Of a stretch of 64,000 nucleotides of DNA, positions 1 through 7,330 are shown in pieces. This DNA is from Kocuria marina (GTDB taxonomy: Bacteria; Actinomycetota; Actinomycetes; Actinomycetales; Micrococcaceae): contig BMZV01000002.1 in the NCBI GenBank assembly GCA_014652975.1, positions 492,561-556,560 on the forward strand, in the 5' to 3' direction. Numbering within the stretch: the stretch's first letter is position 1; every line of letters starts with the position of its first letter. The notes beneath the pieces are model-generated. The model worked only from the letters and a program-made list of their open reading frames with translations. It was not told where the DNA came from and ran no database searches. A program made the position numbers and the translations under genes.

Positions 1-245
1 CACCAATTCCGGCGTTCGTACCAGCGAACGGCGGGCTGCAGGACGCGATGCTCCTCACCGCGGTACGTCACCACACACGGCGTCCCGGTGATGTCACACA
101 CCACCGCGAGATCATCGAGGGCGGGGTCCGTGGAGCCGCCCACCAGCCCCGTGGGACGCTCCACCGGCATGCCCGCGCCGATCACCGGAACCGTGTCCCA
201 CGGGTCCTCGTACTGCCCGGTCTCCGTCATCTCCAGCACCGTCAT
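1..245 (-). CDS. DUF6504-like protein, C-terminus beyond the window edge
   Basis: Partial gene: 81 codons from an ATG at 245 run off the left edge. A GGGAGG ribosome-binding site lies just upstream. The visible part ends in YRGEEHRVLQPAVRWYER followed by RNW. From memory this resembles the conserved segment of the DUF6504 family, small actinobacterial proteins often encoded with the translesion genes imuB and dnaE2. A LexA-like box 24 bases upstream of the start fits an SOS-induced mutasome operon. The family call is recall, not a search, and the partner genes are outside the window. Confidence 0.5.
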   Translation of the reverse strand, partial: MTVLEMTETGQYEDPWDTVPVIGAGMPVERPTGLVGGSTDPALDDLAVVCDITGTPCVVTYRGEEHRVLQPAVRWYERRNW

Positions 246-268
246 GATGGCTCACCCTCCCCGATTAT

Positions 269-284
269 TCGAAAATTTATTCGA
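269..284. promoter_or_regulatory. LexA-like SOS box
   Basis: The 16-base sequence TCGAAAATTTATTCGA matches the actinobacterial LexA consensus TCGAAC-N4-GTTCGA with one symmetrical mismatch in each half. It is an AT-rich patch in a GC-rich region and sits 24 bases before the minus-strand gene starting at 245, where it could overlap that gene's promoter. Confidence 0.55.
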
Positions 285-400
285 CTACTGAGACGGTGCC
301 AAGATCGTCCGACACGCATAAGCGACCGACGCCACGGCGGTGTCGGTCACCGGAGAGATGCCCGCACACGGGCGTGGGTGAGATCTTTTCCGTTAAACGA

Positions 401-410
401 TATCGCGATA
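401..410. promoter_or_regulatory. Palindrome upstream of vapBC, possible operator
   Basis: TATCGCGATA is a perfect 10-base palindrome 24 bases before the vapB start, directly after an AT-rich stretch (TTAAAC) that could be part of a -10 region. VapB antitoxins repress their own operons by binding such palindromes. The role here is inferred from position only. Confidence 0.35.
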
Positions 411-434
411 GCATTCTTCGAGGAGGTGCTGACG

Positions 435-662
435 ATGAAGAATGTCCTCATCCGGGGACTCAGTGACAGGGCGGTTGAAAGCATCGATGCGGAGGCATCC
501 GCACTGGGGCTATCCCGCAACGAGTTCCTGCGCCGGAAGTTTGAGACAGCGGCAGCCATGACGGACGACAAGGCCACGGTGACCACTGAGGACTGGGAGC
601 GCTCCTCCCGCGCCTTCGGCGACCTCATGGATGACGACATCATGGCTGCCGCGTGGCAGTGA
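435..662 (+). CDS. vapB: VapB-type antitoxin
   Basis: Protein of 75 residues. The N-terminal half ([20 protein letters not shown], then [15 protein letters not shown]) has the ribbon-helix-helix pattern of a DNA-binding antitoxin: a short beta strand followed by two helices. The acidic C-terminal half ending DLMDDDIM is typical of the part that wraps around the toxin. The ATG follows a strong GAGGAGG site. The stop overlaps the next gene by 4 bases (GTGA), the usual coupling of a type II toxin-antitoxin pair. The protein should neutralise the downstream PIN-domain RNase and repress the operon. The region is less GC-rich than its neighbours, which suggests acquisition by transfer. Confidence 0.8.
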   Translation: MKNVLIRGLSDRAVESIDAEASALGLSRNEFLRRKFETAAAMTDDKATVTTEDWERSSRAFGDLMDDDIMAAAWQ

Positions 663-1072
663 CCGGCTGGTTAATCGACAAGTCTGCGTATGCACGAATG
701 CAGGCAGGGAAGGCCGCGCACCTCGAGGACTGGAATGCCCGCATCGAACGAGGACTGGTTCGACTCTCGACGGTCACGCGACTTGAACTGGGATTCTCAT
801 CCCGTTCCGGCGAAGGCGGGCGTCAGGCGTTCGGGCTGCCGCCGCTGTCGCTGATGCCCATCGAACATCTGACGCCCGCGATGGAGGACCGTGCCTTCCA
901 GGTGCAGATGTTGCTCGCCGATAGAGGTCAGCATCGTGCGCCGTCCATTCCGGATCTGCTGATCGCAGCATGTGCAGAGAAGGCTGGGCTGACGGTGCTG
1001 GCCATGGACAAGGACTTCGACTTGATTGCCGCGGTCACAGGCCAGCCGGTGGAAACCCTCACGCTGCGATGA
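659..1072 (+). CDS. vapC: PIN-domain ribonuclease toxin, VapC family
   Basis: Protein of 137 residues counted from the GTG at 659, which overlaps the vapB stop; a GTG at 653 is an alternative. The acidic residues that bind metal in PIN nucleases are visible: Asp in LIDKSAYAR near residue 7, Glu in TRLELGFSS near 43, Asp in [12 protein letters not shown] near 98, and Asp in [10 protein letters not shown] near 116-119. VapC toxins cleave tRNA or rRNA when free of antitoxin; the target cannot be read from the sequence. Length and gene order are typical of vapBC. Codon use is more relaxed than in the surrounding core genes. Confidence 0.85.
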   Translation: MTGWLIDKSAYARMQAGKAAHLEDWNARIERGLVRLSTVTRLELGFSSRSGEGGRQAFGLPPLSLMPIEHLTPAMEDRAFQVQMLLADRGQHRAPSIPDLLIAACAEKAGLTVLAMDKDFDLIAAVTGQPVETLTLR

Positions 1073-1091
1073 CAGAACACGCGTGAGGCGG

Positions 1092-1330
1092 TTATCGGCC
1101 CTCCCGGTCGGTGATTCTCTGCGCCGTGACCGGGGAAATACCGCGGGCCCGCCGCCCTGGGCGACGCCCCGGAGTCCATCCCGCGAAGAACAGCGGCCGA
1201 TGCTGAGCCCGGCCGCGGTGCCGTACAACGCGTAGTCGTACCACTCGATAACCGTTCCCGCGATCGCCGCGAAAAGCGCCCTGCCAGCGCCGGGGCGCGC
1301 TGCCGTGCCCGTCGTCGTCCGCTGGCGCAT
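1092..1330 (-). pseudogene. Remnant of an MHS-family MFS transporter
   Basis: From an ATG at 1330 the minus strand reads AGRALFAAIAGTVIEWYDYA then LYGTAA, the N-terminal signature of metabolite:H+ symporters (the shikimate, benzoate and ProP-like group). The frame is then lost. Another frame continues with RPLFFAGWTPG, matching the next conserved stretch (PLFF), and stops at 1092. So about 50 residues of a roughly 430-residue carrier survive, with a frameshift near 1195. Its neighbours downstream on the same strand are remnants of acid-CoA degradation genes, so it may once have imported their substrate. Confidence 0.65.
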
Positions 1331-1494
1331 GAGCTCACACTACGACGCCGCTCGGGCACCGTCCGGACGTTGCACACCCGGACCAAGCGCCCGGAGATGA
1401 TGCCCTGGAGCAGTTCCGGGGCATGGTGTCCGTACCCCTTTCGGGAGCGCCGGCATTGTCCGCACGCACCCCTGTGTTCCACGCCACACAGCGG

Positions 1495-1500
1495 TTAGAT
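1495..1500 (+). promoter_or_regulatory. -10 element close to the ABM gene start
   Basis: TTAGAT lies 7 bases before the ATG at 1508, and no Shine-Dalgarno sequence is present. This spacing would start transcription at or next to the start codon, giving a leaderless mRNA. No convincing -35 is visible. Confidence 0.4.
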
Positions 1501-1507
1501 TGATCCC

Positions 1508-1843
1508 ATGACGACATCCATCGGGACAGCCGACACCACCGCCCTGTTCATGCTCCACGGATGCCTCCGCTCCACCCCCGGGAACGGACACGCGCTCGCG
1601 GGCATCCTGGCCGAGAACGACGCCGCCGAGCCCATGCCCGGTTGCCGCCTCTACCTCGTGGCCACCGATCCCGAGGACCCTGATGCCGTGTGGGTCACCG
1701 AGGTCTGGGACACCGAGGAGGATCATCAGGCGTCCCTGCAGATCCCGGCCGTCCAGGAGCGGATCCAGCGGGCCTTACCGATCATCGACCGTGAAGGCAT
1801 GACCAGCCACCGGCTGCAAGCCGTGGCGGGCATCCCGCGCTGA
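1508..1843 (+). CDS. Antibiotic biosynthesis monooxygenase (ABM) domain protein
   Basis: Protein of 111 residues, the usual length for a stand-alone ABM domain (a small ferredoxin-like fold). It shows the family pattern: an initial strand (TTALFMLHGCLRSTPG), a GCRLYLV strand, AVWVTEVWDTEEDHQASLQ with its Trp and Glu-rich turn, and IQRALPIIDREG. Members include quinol monooxygenases (YgiN-like) and proteins with no known substrate, so the reaction cannot be fixed. It stands alone, convergent with the decayed gene that ends at 1857, and probably has a leaderless start. Confidence 0.75.
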   Translation: MTTSIGTADTTALFMLHGCLRSTPGNGHALAGILAENDAAEPMPGCRLYLVATDPEDPDAVWVTEVWDTEEDHQASLQIPAVQERIQRALPIIDREGMTSHRLQAVAGIPR

Positions 1844-1856
1844 CCCGGCGCCACCA

Positions 1857-2415
1857 TCACATCGTCAACCCACCACTCACCGAGATCGCCTGGCCCGTGA
1901 TGTAGGCAGTCCCCGGGGAGAGCAGGAAGTGGATCGTGGCCGCGACCTCCTCGGGGGTGCCGAGCCTGCGGGCGGGGATGCCCCGTGTCATCCCGGAGAA
2001 GACCTTCTCCGTGAGGCCCTGGGCGTCCGCGAGCTCGCGGTACATCGCGGTGTCCGTGGGACCCGGCGTTGGCCGTCATGGGTACCACGGCGTTCTCGCG
2101 CGCCACGGAGCGCACCATGCCCAGCACACCCGCCCGCGCGGCCGACGACACCGCGTCCCCGAACGAGCCCGCCTTGGCACTGTCCGACGACACCACGACC
2201 AAGCTCGCCCGCCGACCCGCGGCTCCCGCCGCACGCAGATGCGGCAGGACATGGCGAGCCACAGTGAGCACCCCGAGCCGCTCCACGGTCACGATCTCGC
2301 GGGTCCACTCCTCAGTGACCTCGTGCAGCGGCTCGGCGATGGCCGCTCCGATGCCCTGTCCGGTGCCGGTCACGATCGCCACCCGTGCGGTGGTGCCGGT
2401 GTTGTGCTCGTTCAT
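1857..2415 (-). pseudogene. Broken short-chain dehydrogenase (BadH-like)
   Basis: The start is intact: ATG at 2415 behind AGGAGG, then the Rossmann motif VAIVTGTGQGIGAAIAEPL. About 50-60 residues covering the NAG motif are missing, since the sequence jumps straight to WTREIVTVERLGVLTVARHV. A later frameshift near 2065 moves the reading to PGPTDTAMYRELADAQ and RRLGTPEEVAATIHFLL, ending GGLTM at 1857. In the surviving frame the catalytic YxxxK is also lost. The C-terminal part resembles 2-hydroxycyclohexanecarboxyl-CoA dehydrogenase; that specific match is from memory. Confidence 0.75.
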
Positions 2416-2448
2416 GGGCAATCCTCCTGGTCGTGCTGTCGATCCCGG

Positions 2449-2700
2449 TTAGGGTGCGTACTCGCGTCCGGCCGATTCGCGGGAAATGATGAGCTCCATG
2501 ACCTGGGTGAATCCCGCGCCCCCGGGGCCGATCAGGTGCTCGCGCGGGACCAGGACGTCCTCGCAGTGCATCAGGCCGCGGCCCACCGCTTTGGTGCCGT
2601 TGATGACCCAGCCGTCGTCAGTGCGCCGGGCCGTCATCCTCGGGTTGCCGGCGTCCGAGCCCGCGTTGAAGTCGCCGCGGGCGATCTCCTCCACGATCAG
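2449..2700 (-). pseudogene. Remnant of an acyl-CoA dehydrogenase
   Basis: A short frame reads VEEIARGDFNAGSDAGNPRM, TDDGWVINGTKAV, then EDVLVPREHLIGPGGAGF and a stop at 2449. These are pieces of an acyl-CoA dehydrogenase: the GSD-type flavin segment, the DGWVINGTK strand and the VPxxxLIG loop. They are joined directly although in a full protein of about 380 residues they lie far apart, so there are at least two internal deletions and the N- and C-terminal helical domains are gone. It sits just upstream of the broken SDR in the same orientation. Confidence 0.7.
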
Positions 2701-2840
2701 TACGAACCCACCTTGGGCCCGGACTGACCGAAGCGCGCGGTGCTCGCGGCGATCGTGAGATCGCACGGCACGTGCAGCACGTGCCCGCCACCGATCGCGA
2801 GTCCGTTGACCGTCGCGATCACGGGCTTGAGGCCGGTCCT
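2697..2840 (-). pseudogene. Remnant of a crotonase-fold enzyme (BadI-like)
   Basis: A 45-codon piece reads [20 protein letters not shown] then [20 protein letters not shown] and a stop. This is the oxyanion-hole segment of the enoyl-CoA hydratase/isomerase family. The GQxGPKxGS ending is what I recall for 2-ketocyclohexanecarboxyl-CoA hydrolase (BadI) and the related MenB. Nothing of the other 200 or so residues is present. It runs straight out of the decayed TetR gene and overlaps the acyl-CoA dehydrogenase remnant by a few bases in another frame. Confidence 0.65.
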
Positions 2841-3368
2841 CGGGCGCGACGGCGCTCGGGCGCCCCTGCGGCGGCCAGGACCAGGCGGGGCTGGCCCCGG
2901 ACGTAGGAATCGAACGTGTGCCGCCGCTCGAAGTACCACGACTTCAGCGTCCCACCCGTGAGCCAGCAGGACCAGGTCGTACGCAAGCAGTTCGACGTCC
3001 AGCTCCACGAACGCACCGCTGCGCACGGCCTCCTGGATGGCCTCGACCAGGGGTCGGAGCGATTCCACCTCATGGGACTTGATGTGGGTCCGGTTCGCGG
3101 CGGTGAGCGACTTGCTCCCCCGGTAGGTGATGAGCGTGGCCTGACGGTTCTCGTCGATCACCCGGCAGTACATGGTGAATGCCGCGCTGACCCGCTCCAC
3201 CGGGTCCTCGTCCGCCGCGGCCACAGCGGCCGGGACCCGTTCGGTGAGTTCGTCTTGCACCGCACCGGCCGCACGCAGCAGCTGGTTCCGGCGGGCCTCC
3301 TTGCGGGCGCGACGGGCCGCTCCCTCCGGGGCGAGGGCCGAGGTGTCGGTAAGTGAATCAGTATTCAT
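2841..3368 (-). pseudogene. Remnant of a TetR-family regulator without its DNA-binding helices
   Basis: An ATG at 3368 starts [20 protein letters not shown] and [13 protein letters not shown], the usual lead-in to a TetR helix-turn-helix. The HTH itself is missing and the sequence continues in the ligand-binding half ([44 protein letters not shown]). A frameshift near 2940 then moves to [20 protein letters not shown]. The C-terminal half resembles KstR2-type regulators of CoA-ester catabolism. With the HTH deleted it cannot act as a repressor. Confidence 0.7.
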
Positions 3369-3455
3369 CACGAATAAATCTGGATCCACTTCATGGCGCG
3401 TCAAGGGTCGGAAGATGAAACCGTGCCCGGTCACCGAGCGATCGCGGCGACCACC

Positions 3456-3977
3456 TCAGCGGGCGATCGCCGCAAACACCGCCCCGGTGAGCTCGGCCAG
3501 ATCCCGCGGGGCCAGACCCACGTCCTGCCCGCGTCGGCCACCGGAGACGTACATCCGGTCCAACCGCCGAGCGCCGTCGTCGATCACCGTGGGCAGGTGG
3601 GTGCGCTGACCCAGAGGGCTCACTCCGCCGAGCACGTAGCCAGTCAGTCGCTGAACGTCCCCGGGATCCGCCAACCGGGCCTTCTTGGCACCCAGCGCGA
3701 CGGCCACCGCTTTCAGGTCCGCACTCTGCGCCACAGGCACCACGCACACCCCGAAGCCATCGTGATCCGTCTGCACCACCAGGGTCTTGAACACGCACTG
3801 CGGCGGCAGCCCCAGCGCCTCGGCCGCTTCGCGCCCGTAGGCCGTGACGCGGGGATCGTGCTCGTAACCCATGGCCTCGAATTGCACGCCAGCGCGCTCG
3901 AGGGCGAGTGTGGCGGGCGTGGCCGATGCTCGTTGTGTCTTCTTCCCCACGGGTTCCTCCCATGCCGCGTCCGTCAT
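3456..3977 (-). CDS. ybaK: Cys-tRNA(Pro)/Cys-tRNA(Cys) deacylase, YbaK/EbsC family
   Basis: Protein of 173 residues, normal for this family. YbaK trims wrongly made Cys-tRNA(Pro) in trans in the cytosol. The family pattern is visible: TPATLALERAGVQFEAMGYE near the N-terminus, GLPPQCVFKTLVVQTD with the conserved Lys that holds the substrate, CVVPVAQSADLKAVAVALGA, and GYVGLGGVSP-type GYVLGGVSPLGQR followed by a C-terminal strand (MYVSGGRRG). No strong ribosome-binding site precedes the ATG at 3977. It is unrelated to the remnants downstream and looks intact. Confidence 0.9.
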   Translation of the reverse strand: MTDAAWEEPVGKKTQRASATPATLALERAGVQFEAMGYEHDPRVTAYGREAAEALGLPPQCVFKTLVVQTDHDGFGVCVVPVAQSADLKAVAVALGAKKARLADPGDVQRLTGYVLGGVSPLGQRTHLPTVIDDGARRLDRMYVSGGRRGQDVGLAPRDLAELTGAVFAAIAR

Positions 3978-4309
3978 GCACCCGGGTCACTTCCCGGATT
4001 GCGGGGGAGCACACCCAGCCGGGTTCGGTACTGTGGGACCACGTCCACACCACGGAAGGGCCGGCGCCCCCTACCTCGAGTCTAGGTCCTCCCGCAGCGC
4101 GGACGAAAAGTCCCCCCCACCGCAGCCTCTCCCCCGAACGCCTCGCAGTAAGACGCCCACTCGCAGCACCCCGGACCCGCACCGGAGCACCCGCCGCAAC
4201 GCCCCACAGGGCCGCCCGGTGGAACAGTCCGGCACCGTACCGAGCGAGCGTCGCCCACGCGCGGCACCGGCGGCAGTCGGCACACTCAGGATTCAGGAGG
4301 TCCGGGAAG
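3978..4309. other. Intergenic region between ybaK and the thioesterase gene
   Basis: About 330 bases separating divergent genes, so it should hold promoters for both. The only clear signal is AGGAGG at 4295-4300, the ribosome-binding site of the plus-strand thioesterase. No convincing promoter pair, terminator or small gene was recognised. Confidence 0.5.
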
Positions 4310-5074
4310 TTGGCTACGACCCCACCCCCCGCCACGGCCCTCGCCCAGTGGTTCTCCGGCCCGTTCACCCCGCAACGGCGCCTCGTCGTCTTTCCCCACG
4401 CCGGCGCCGGGGCACTGTCCGGCCGCGATCTGCAGGCCGCGGACACCGAGGTGCTCACCCACCGCCGTCCAGGCCGGGAATCACGTATGGCCGAACCCGC
4501 TGTCGTGGACGTCCCGGAGCTCGTCGCGGAAGCGCTTGCGGCGCTGCTGCCGATCCTCGACGCGGACGAGCGGCCCACGGTCGCGCTCGGTCACTCCTTC
4601 GGCGCGCTGCTCGCCGCCGAGTTCACCGCGGCCCTGGACCGCGAGCGCCCGGGTCGGCTCGAGCGCACGGTGCTCTCCGCCAAGGCCGCGCCCCCGGATC
4701 GCGATCCGCACCTCGCGTCGATCCTCGAGGACGACGCCGCTCTGGCCGCTTGGTTGCTCGAGCTCGGGGGCACCCCCGAGGAGCTGCTCACGGACCCTGG
4801 TCTGCGTGAGCTCGTCCTGGCCCCGTTGCGCGCGGATCTTCGGGCGTCGTTGAGCTACGACGCCGCCCCGCCGGACCTCGCCACGCCCCTGCTGCTCGTC
4901 CACGCACAGGAGGACCACACGGCGTCGGCGGAGTCCATGGCGGGGTGGACGAGCACCGGGGGCACTGCCACACTCACGATCCCCGGGGGCCATCACGGGT
5001 TGTTCAATCACGCACGCGAGCTGCACGACGCGTTGCGGTCCGCTGTCGACGGCACGACGGGTGGCGCCCGATGA
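4310..5074 (+). CDS. Type II thioesterase (alpha/beta hydrolase)
   Basis: Protein of 254 residues from a TTG at 4310, chosen because AGGAGG stands 9 bases before it and the length then matches the family. The protein begins with RRLVVFPHAGAG, typical of editing thioesterases (GrsT/TEII). Ser96 lies in ALGHSFGALLAAE, an Asp in HAQEDHTAS and the catalytic His in GGHHGLFNH, completing the triad. TEII enzymes free carrier proteins blocked by wrong acyl groups in peptide or polyketide synthesis. The stop overlaps the phosphopantetheinyl transferase start (ATGA), and the pair faces a Pls-type synthetase gene, which supports a role in servicing that enzyme. Confidence 0.85.
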   Translation: MATTPPPATALAQWFSGPFTPQRRLVVFPHAGAGALSGRDLQAADTEVLTHRRPGRESRMAEPAVVDVPELVAEALAALLPILDADERPTVALGHSFGALLAAEFTAALDRERPGRLERTVLSAKAAPPDRDPHLASILEDDAALAAWLLELGGTPEELLTDPGLRELVLAPLRADLRASLSYDAAPPDLATPLLLVHAQEDHTASAESMAGWTSTGGTATLTIPGGHHGLFNHARELHDALRSAVDGTTGGAR

Positions 5075-5853
5075 GCGCGCACGCGGTCGCGCACCGCCAG
5101 CCCGTGTGGGCAGCACAACGACGCCGCGTGCCCGGTGCACCGGCGGATCTCACGCTGCACGTCCTGCACCTTGAGGATGTCTCGTCCTGGGCGTTCTCCG
5201 CCGTGGACTGCCTCACGGAGGACGAACTGTCCCGGGCGTGTGCGCTGCAGGACTCCCACACCCGTGAACTGTTCGTGGTCTCACGCGTTGCTCTGCGCCA
5301 CGTTCTGGCCCACCGACTCGGGTGCTCCGCCCACGAGGTCCCGATCAGCCACGACCCACGCACCGGGGCACCCCACGAGGTGCACGGTCGCGCGGCGGCG
5401 GTGACCGGGTCCCGCGGTGACGCCGGTCCCGAGCTCACGGCGTCCTCCGCGCTGGGTCACGTTCGCCCCGTCCGGTTCTCGGTCTCGCGCACGGCCGGGG
5501 TCATCGCTCTCGTCACGGCCCAGCGTGCCGTGGGCGTGGACGTGGAGCGTCTGCAGTCCGAGGTGGAGGCGAACGTGCTGCTCGACGTCCTGCACCCCGC
5601 GGACCGCGCCCGGCTTTCCCGCATGCGCGGGCGGCGTCGTGCCGTGGCCGTGACGCGCACATGGGTGCGGGTGGAAGCGCTGGTGAAGGGCTGGCAGACG
5701 GGACTGTCCCGCGACCCCGCAAGCATCCACGTGGGATCGGCCGCACGCGCGGACTACGGCCGCGGGTGGAGCGTGAGCGACGTGCGCACCACGGCGCGGG
5801 AGAACGCGCGCCTGGCCGTGGCATGGCGAACGGACCCCGCCCCGCAGGGCTGA
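5071..5853 (+). CDS. 4'-phosphopantetheinyl transferase, Sfp type
   Basis: Protein of 260 residues, the usual size for Sfp-type transferases, which attach the phosphopantetheine arm of CoA to a carrier-protein serine. The motifs are visible: RVALRHVLAHRLG near the middle of the N-terminal lobe, the Mg2+-binding AVGVDVERL, and WVRVEALVKGWQTG as the counterpart of WxxKEAxxK; the first Lys of that last motif is replaced by Val, a mild deviation. It is translated together with the thioesterase through a 4-base overlap. Together they would activate and maintain the T domain of the synthetase encoded at 7327-11430. Confidence 0.85.
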   Translation: MSAHAVAHRQPVWAAQRRRVPGAPADLTLHVLHLEDVSSWAFSAVDCLTEDELSRACALQDSHTRELFVVSRVALRHVLAHRLGCSAHEVPISHDPRTGAPHEVHGRAAAVTGSRGDAGPELTASSALGHVRPVRFSVSRTAGVIALVTAQRAVGVDVERLQSEVEANVLLDVLHPADRARLSRMRGRRRAVAVTRTWVRVEALVKGWQTGLSRDPASIHVGSAARADYGRGWSVSDVRTTARENARLAVAWRTDPAPQG

Positions 5854-5896
5854 GGTCCGTTCATTCGTCATCCGCCCCGCGGGGCAGCGGCATCAC

Positions 5897-7330
5897 TCAG
5901 TGGCGACGCCGCGGGGTCTCCGCACGACGCCGCGGGAGCGCCTTCTTGGGCCGGATCACCGCGGCCGCCGCGCCCTTGGACGCCCGGGTCACGAACCGCT
6001 CGAGCGGACCCGCCCCCACGGCGTGCTGCCACGCCACCGCGAACAGGGCGGCCACCACAATCTGGACGATGTACCAGAACCACGGGGTGCCGTCCGTCCA
6101 CACGAACGCCATGAAGATCAGGTGCGACACGTAGAGCGTCAGCGTCATGGAGCCCATGGCACCCAGCCACGTGAGCCACTTGCCGATCACGCGGCACAGC
6201 AGCAGGAACGCGCCCAGTGCGATCATAGCCATGCCCGCGCTCTCGAACAGGGCGAGCGGGGTGTTGGTGTGCGGGCCCGTGAGCAGCAACCACAGGTTCG
6301 TGGTGTCCGGCAGCTGGGGGTCCGGGCCGTAGTACTGGATGTTCCACACGTCCTCGGACGTCATCCACGGGGTCGCATTGATCAACGCGTCCTCGAGGTC
6401 GAACCGCAGCAGCATGAGCATGGAGATACCGCGGGACAGGGCCGCGACGACGGCGCCCACGATCACGAGCAGCACCTGCACCCGGTCGCGGGACAGGGGC
6501 AACCGGCCCAGCGCCAGGCCCAGGCAGATGAACGTCATCCATGGCAGCGCCGGGTAGGTGCCCGTGAGGAACAGCTCCGCGAACACGGATCCCGGGTCCG
6601 AGAAGATCTCCAGGAAGCTGGGGTTGCCGTACACGTGGGCGGGCAGCACCGACAGCGACCACTGCATCACGAACGGCATGACCACCGCGAAGAACGCGGC
6701 CGAGGCCAGCAGCCACCGCACACTCATGAGCGTGAACGGGATGGCCAGCAGGAACATCAGACCGTAGTAGATCAGGATGTTGTATACGGGCAATTCGAGC
6801 AGGTTCACCGTGAGACCGATCGCGAACAGCAGCAGGGCACGCACCAGGATGGAGAACCGCGCCCGGGAGCCGTCACGACCGTGGCGCGGGGTGCGCCCCC
6901 CGGTCATGAACGCGAGGCTCACACCGGCGAGCGTGGCGAACAGCGCGGCCGAGTGCCCGGCGAACAGGGTCCATTCGAGGGACGGTTCCCCCGCGGCGTT
7001 CGTCGCGGAGAGCACGTGCACCGCGATCATCCCGATGAGCGCGAATCCACGCGCCACGTCCACGCCCATGATGCGGCGCTTGGTGCGGCGGCCGTCCGCG
7101 CTCGTCACGTTGCGGGTGGCCGCACCCTGACGCGGTGCGGACGTGGAACGTGGCGGCGCGGTGACCACCGGGGTCGCGGCGGTCCACAGACCGCTCTCCG
7201 CCGCGGTGCGGCCCTCGTCCCCGCGGTCGCCCAACCACACCTCTCGCGGTGGACGGCGCCCCGGTTGCGGGCGCTGTCCCACGGGCAGGTCACCCTCCAG
7301 GACGACTTCTTGCGTGCTCTGCTGCGTCAT
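5897..7330 (-). CDS. Membrane acyltransferase, DUF1624/DUF418-like
   Basis: Protein of 477 residues with about 90 polar residues first, then RIMGVDVARGFALIGMIAVH, the first helix signature of heparan-alpha-glucosaminide acetyltransferase-like and DUF418-like membrane proteins. Around ten hydrophobic helices follow, including LIYYGLMFLLAIPFTLM and SMTLTLYVSHLIFMAF, and a basic tail. Such proteins pass acyl groups across the membrane to an acceptor. The ATG overlaps the stop of the upstream synthetase gene (ATGA), so the two are co-translated. It may modify or help export the synthetase product; that role is inferred from the operon alone. Confidence 0.7.
   Translation of the reverse strand: MTQQSTQEVVLEGDLPVGQRPQPGRRPPREVWLGDRGDEGRTAAESGLWTAATPVVTAPPRSTSAPRQGAATRNVTSADGRRTKRRIMGVDVARGFALIGMIAVHVLSATNAAGEPSLEWTLFAGHSAALFATLAGVSLAFMTGGRTPRHGRDGSRARFSILVRALLLFAIGLTVNLLELPVYNILIYYGLMFLLAIPFTLMSVRWLLASAAFFAVVMPFVMQWSLSVLPAHVYGNPSFLEIFSDPGSVFAELFLTGTYPALPWMTFICLGLALGRLPLSRDRVQVLLVIVGAVVAALSRGISMLMLLRFDLEDALINATPWMTSEDVWNIQYYGPDPQLPDTTNLWLLLTGPHTNTPLALFESAGMAMIALGAFLLLCRVIGKWLTWLGAMGSMTLTLYVSHLIFMAFVWTDGTPWFWYIVQIVVAALFAVAWQHAVGAGPLERFVTRASKGAAAAVIRPKKALPRRRAETPRRRH

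Noticed and set aside
5874-5885. GCCCCGCGGGGC palindrome between the convergent PPTase and acyltransferase genes as a terminator
   Set aside because: Only 12 bases with no loop and no T tract; such short palindromes are expected in GC-rich DNA.
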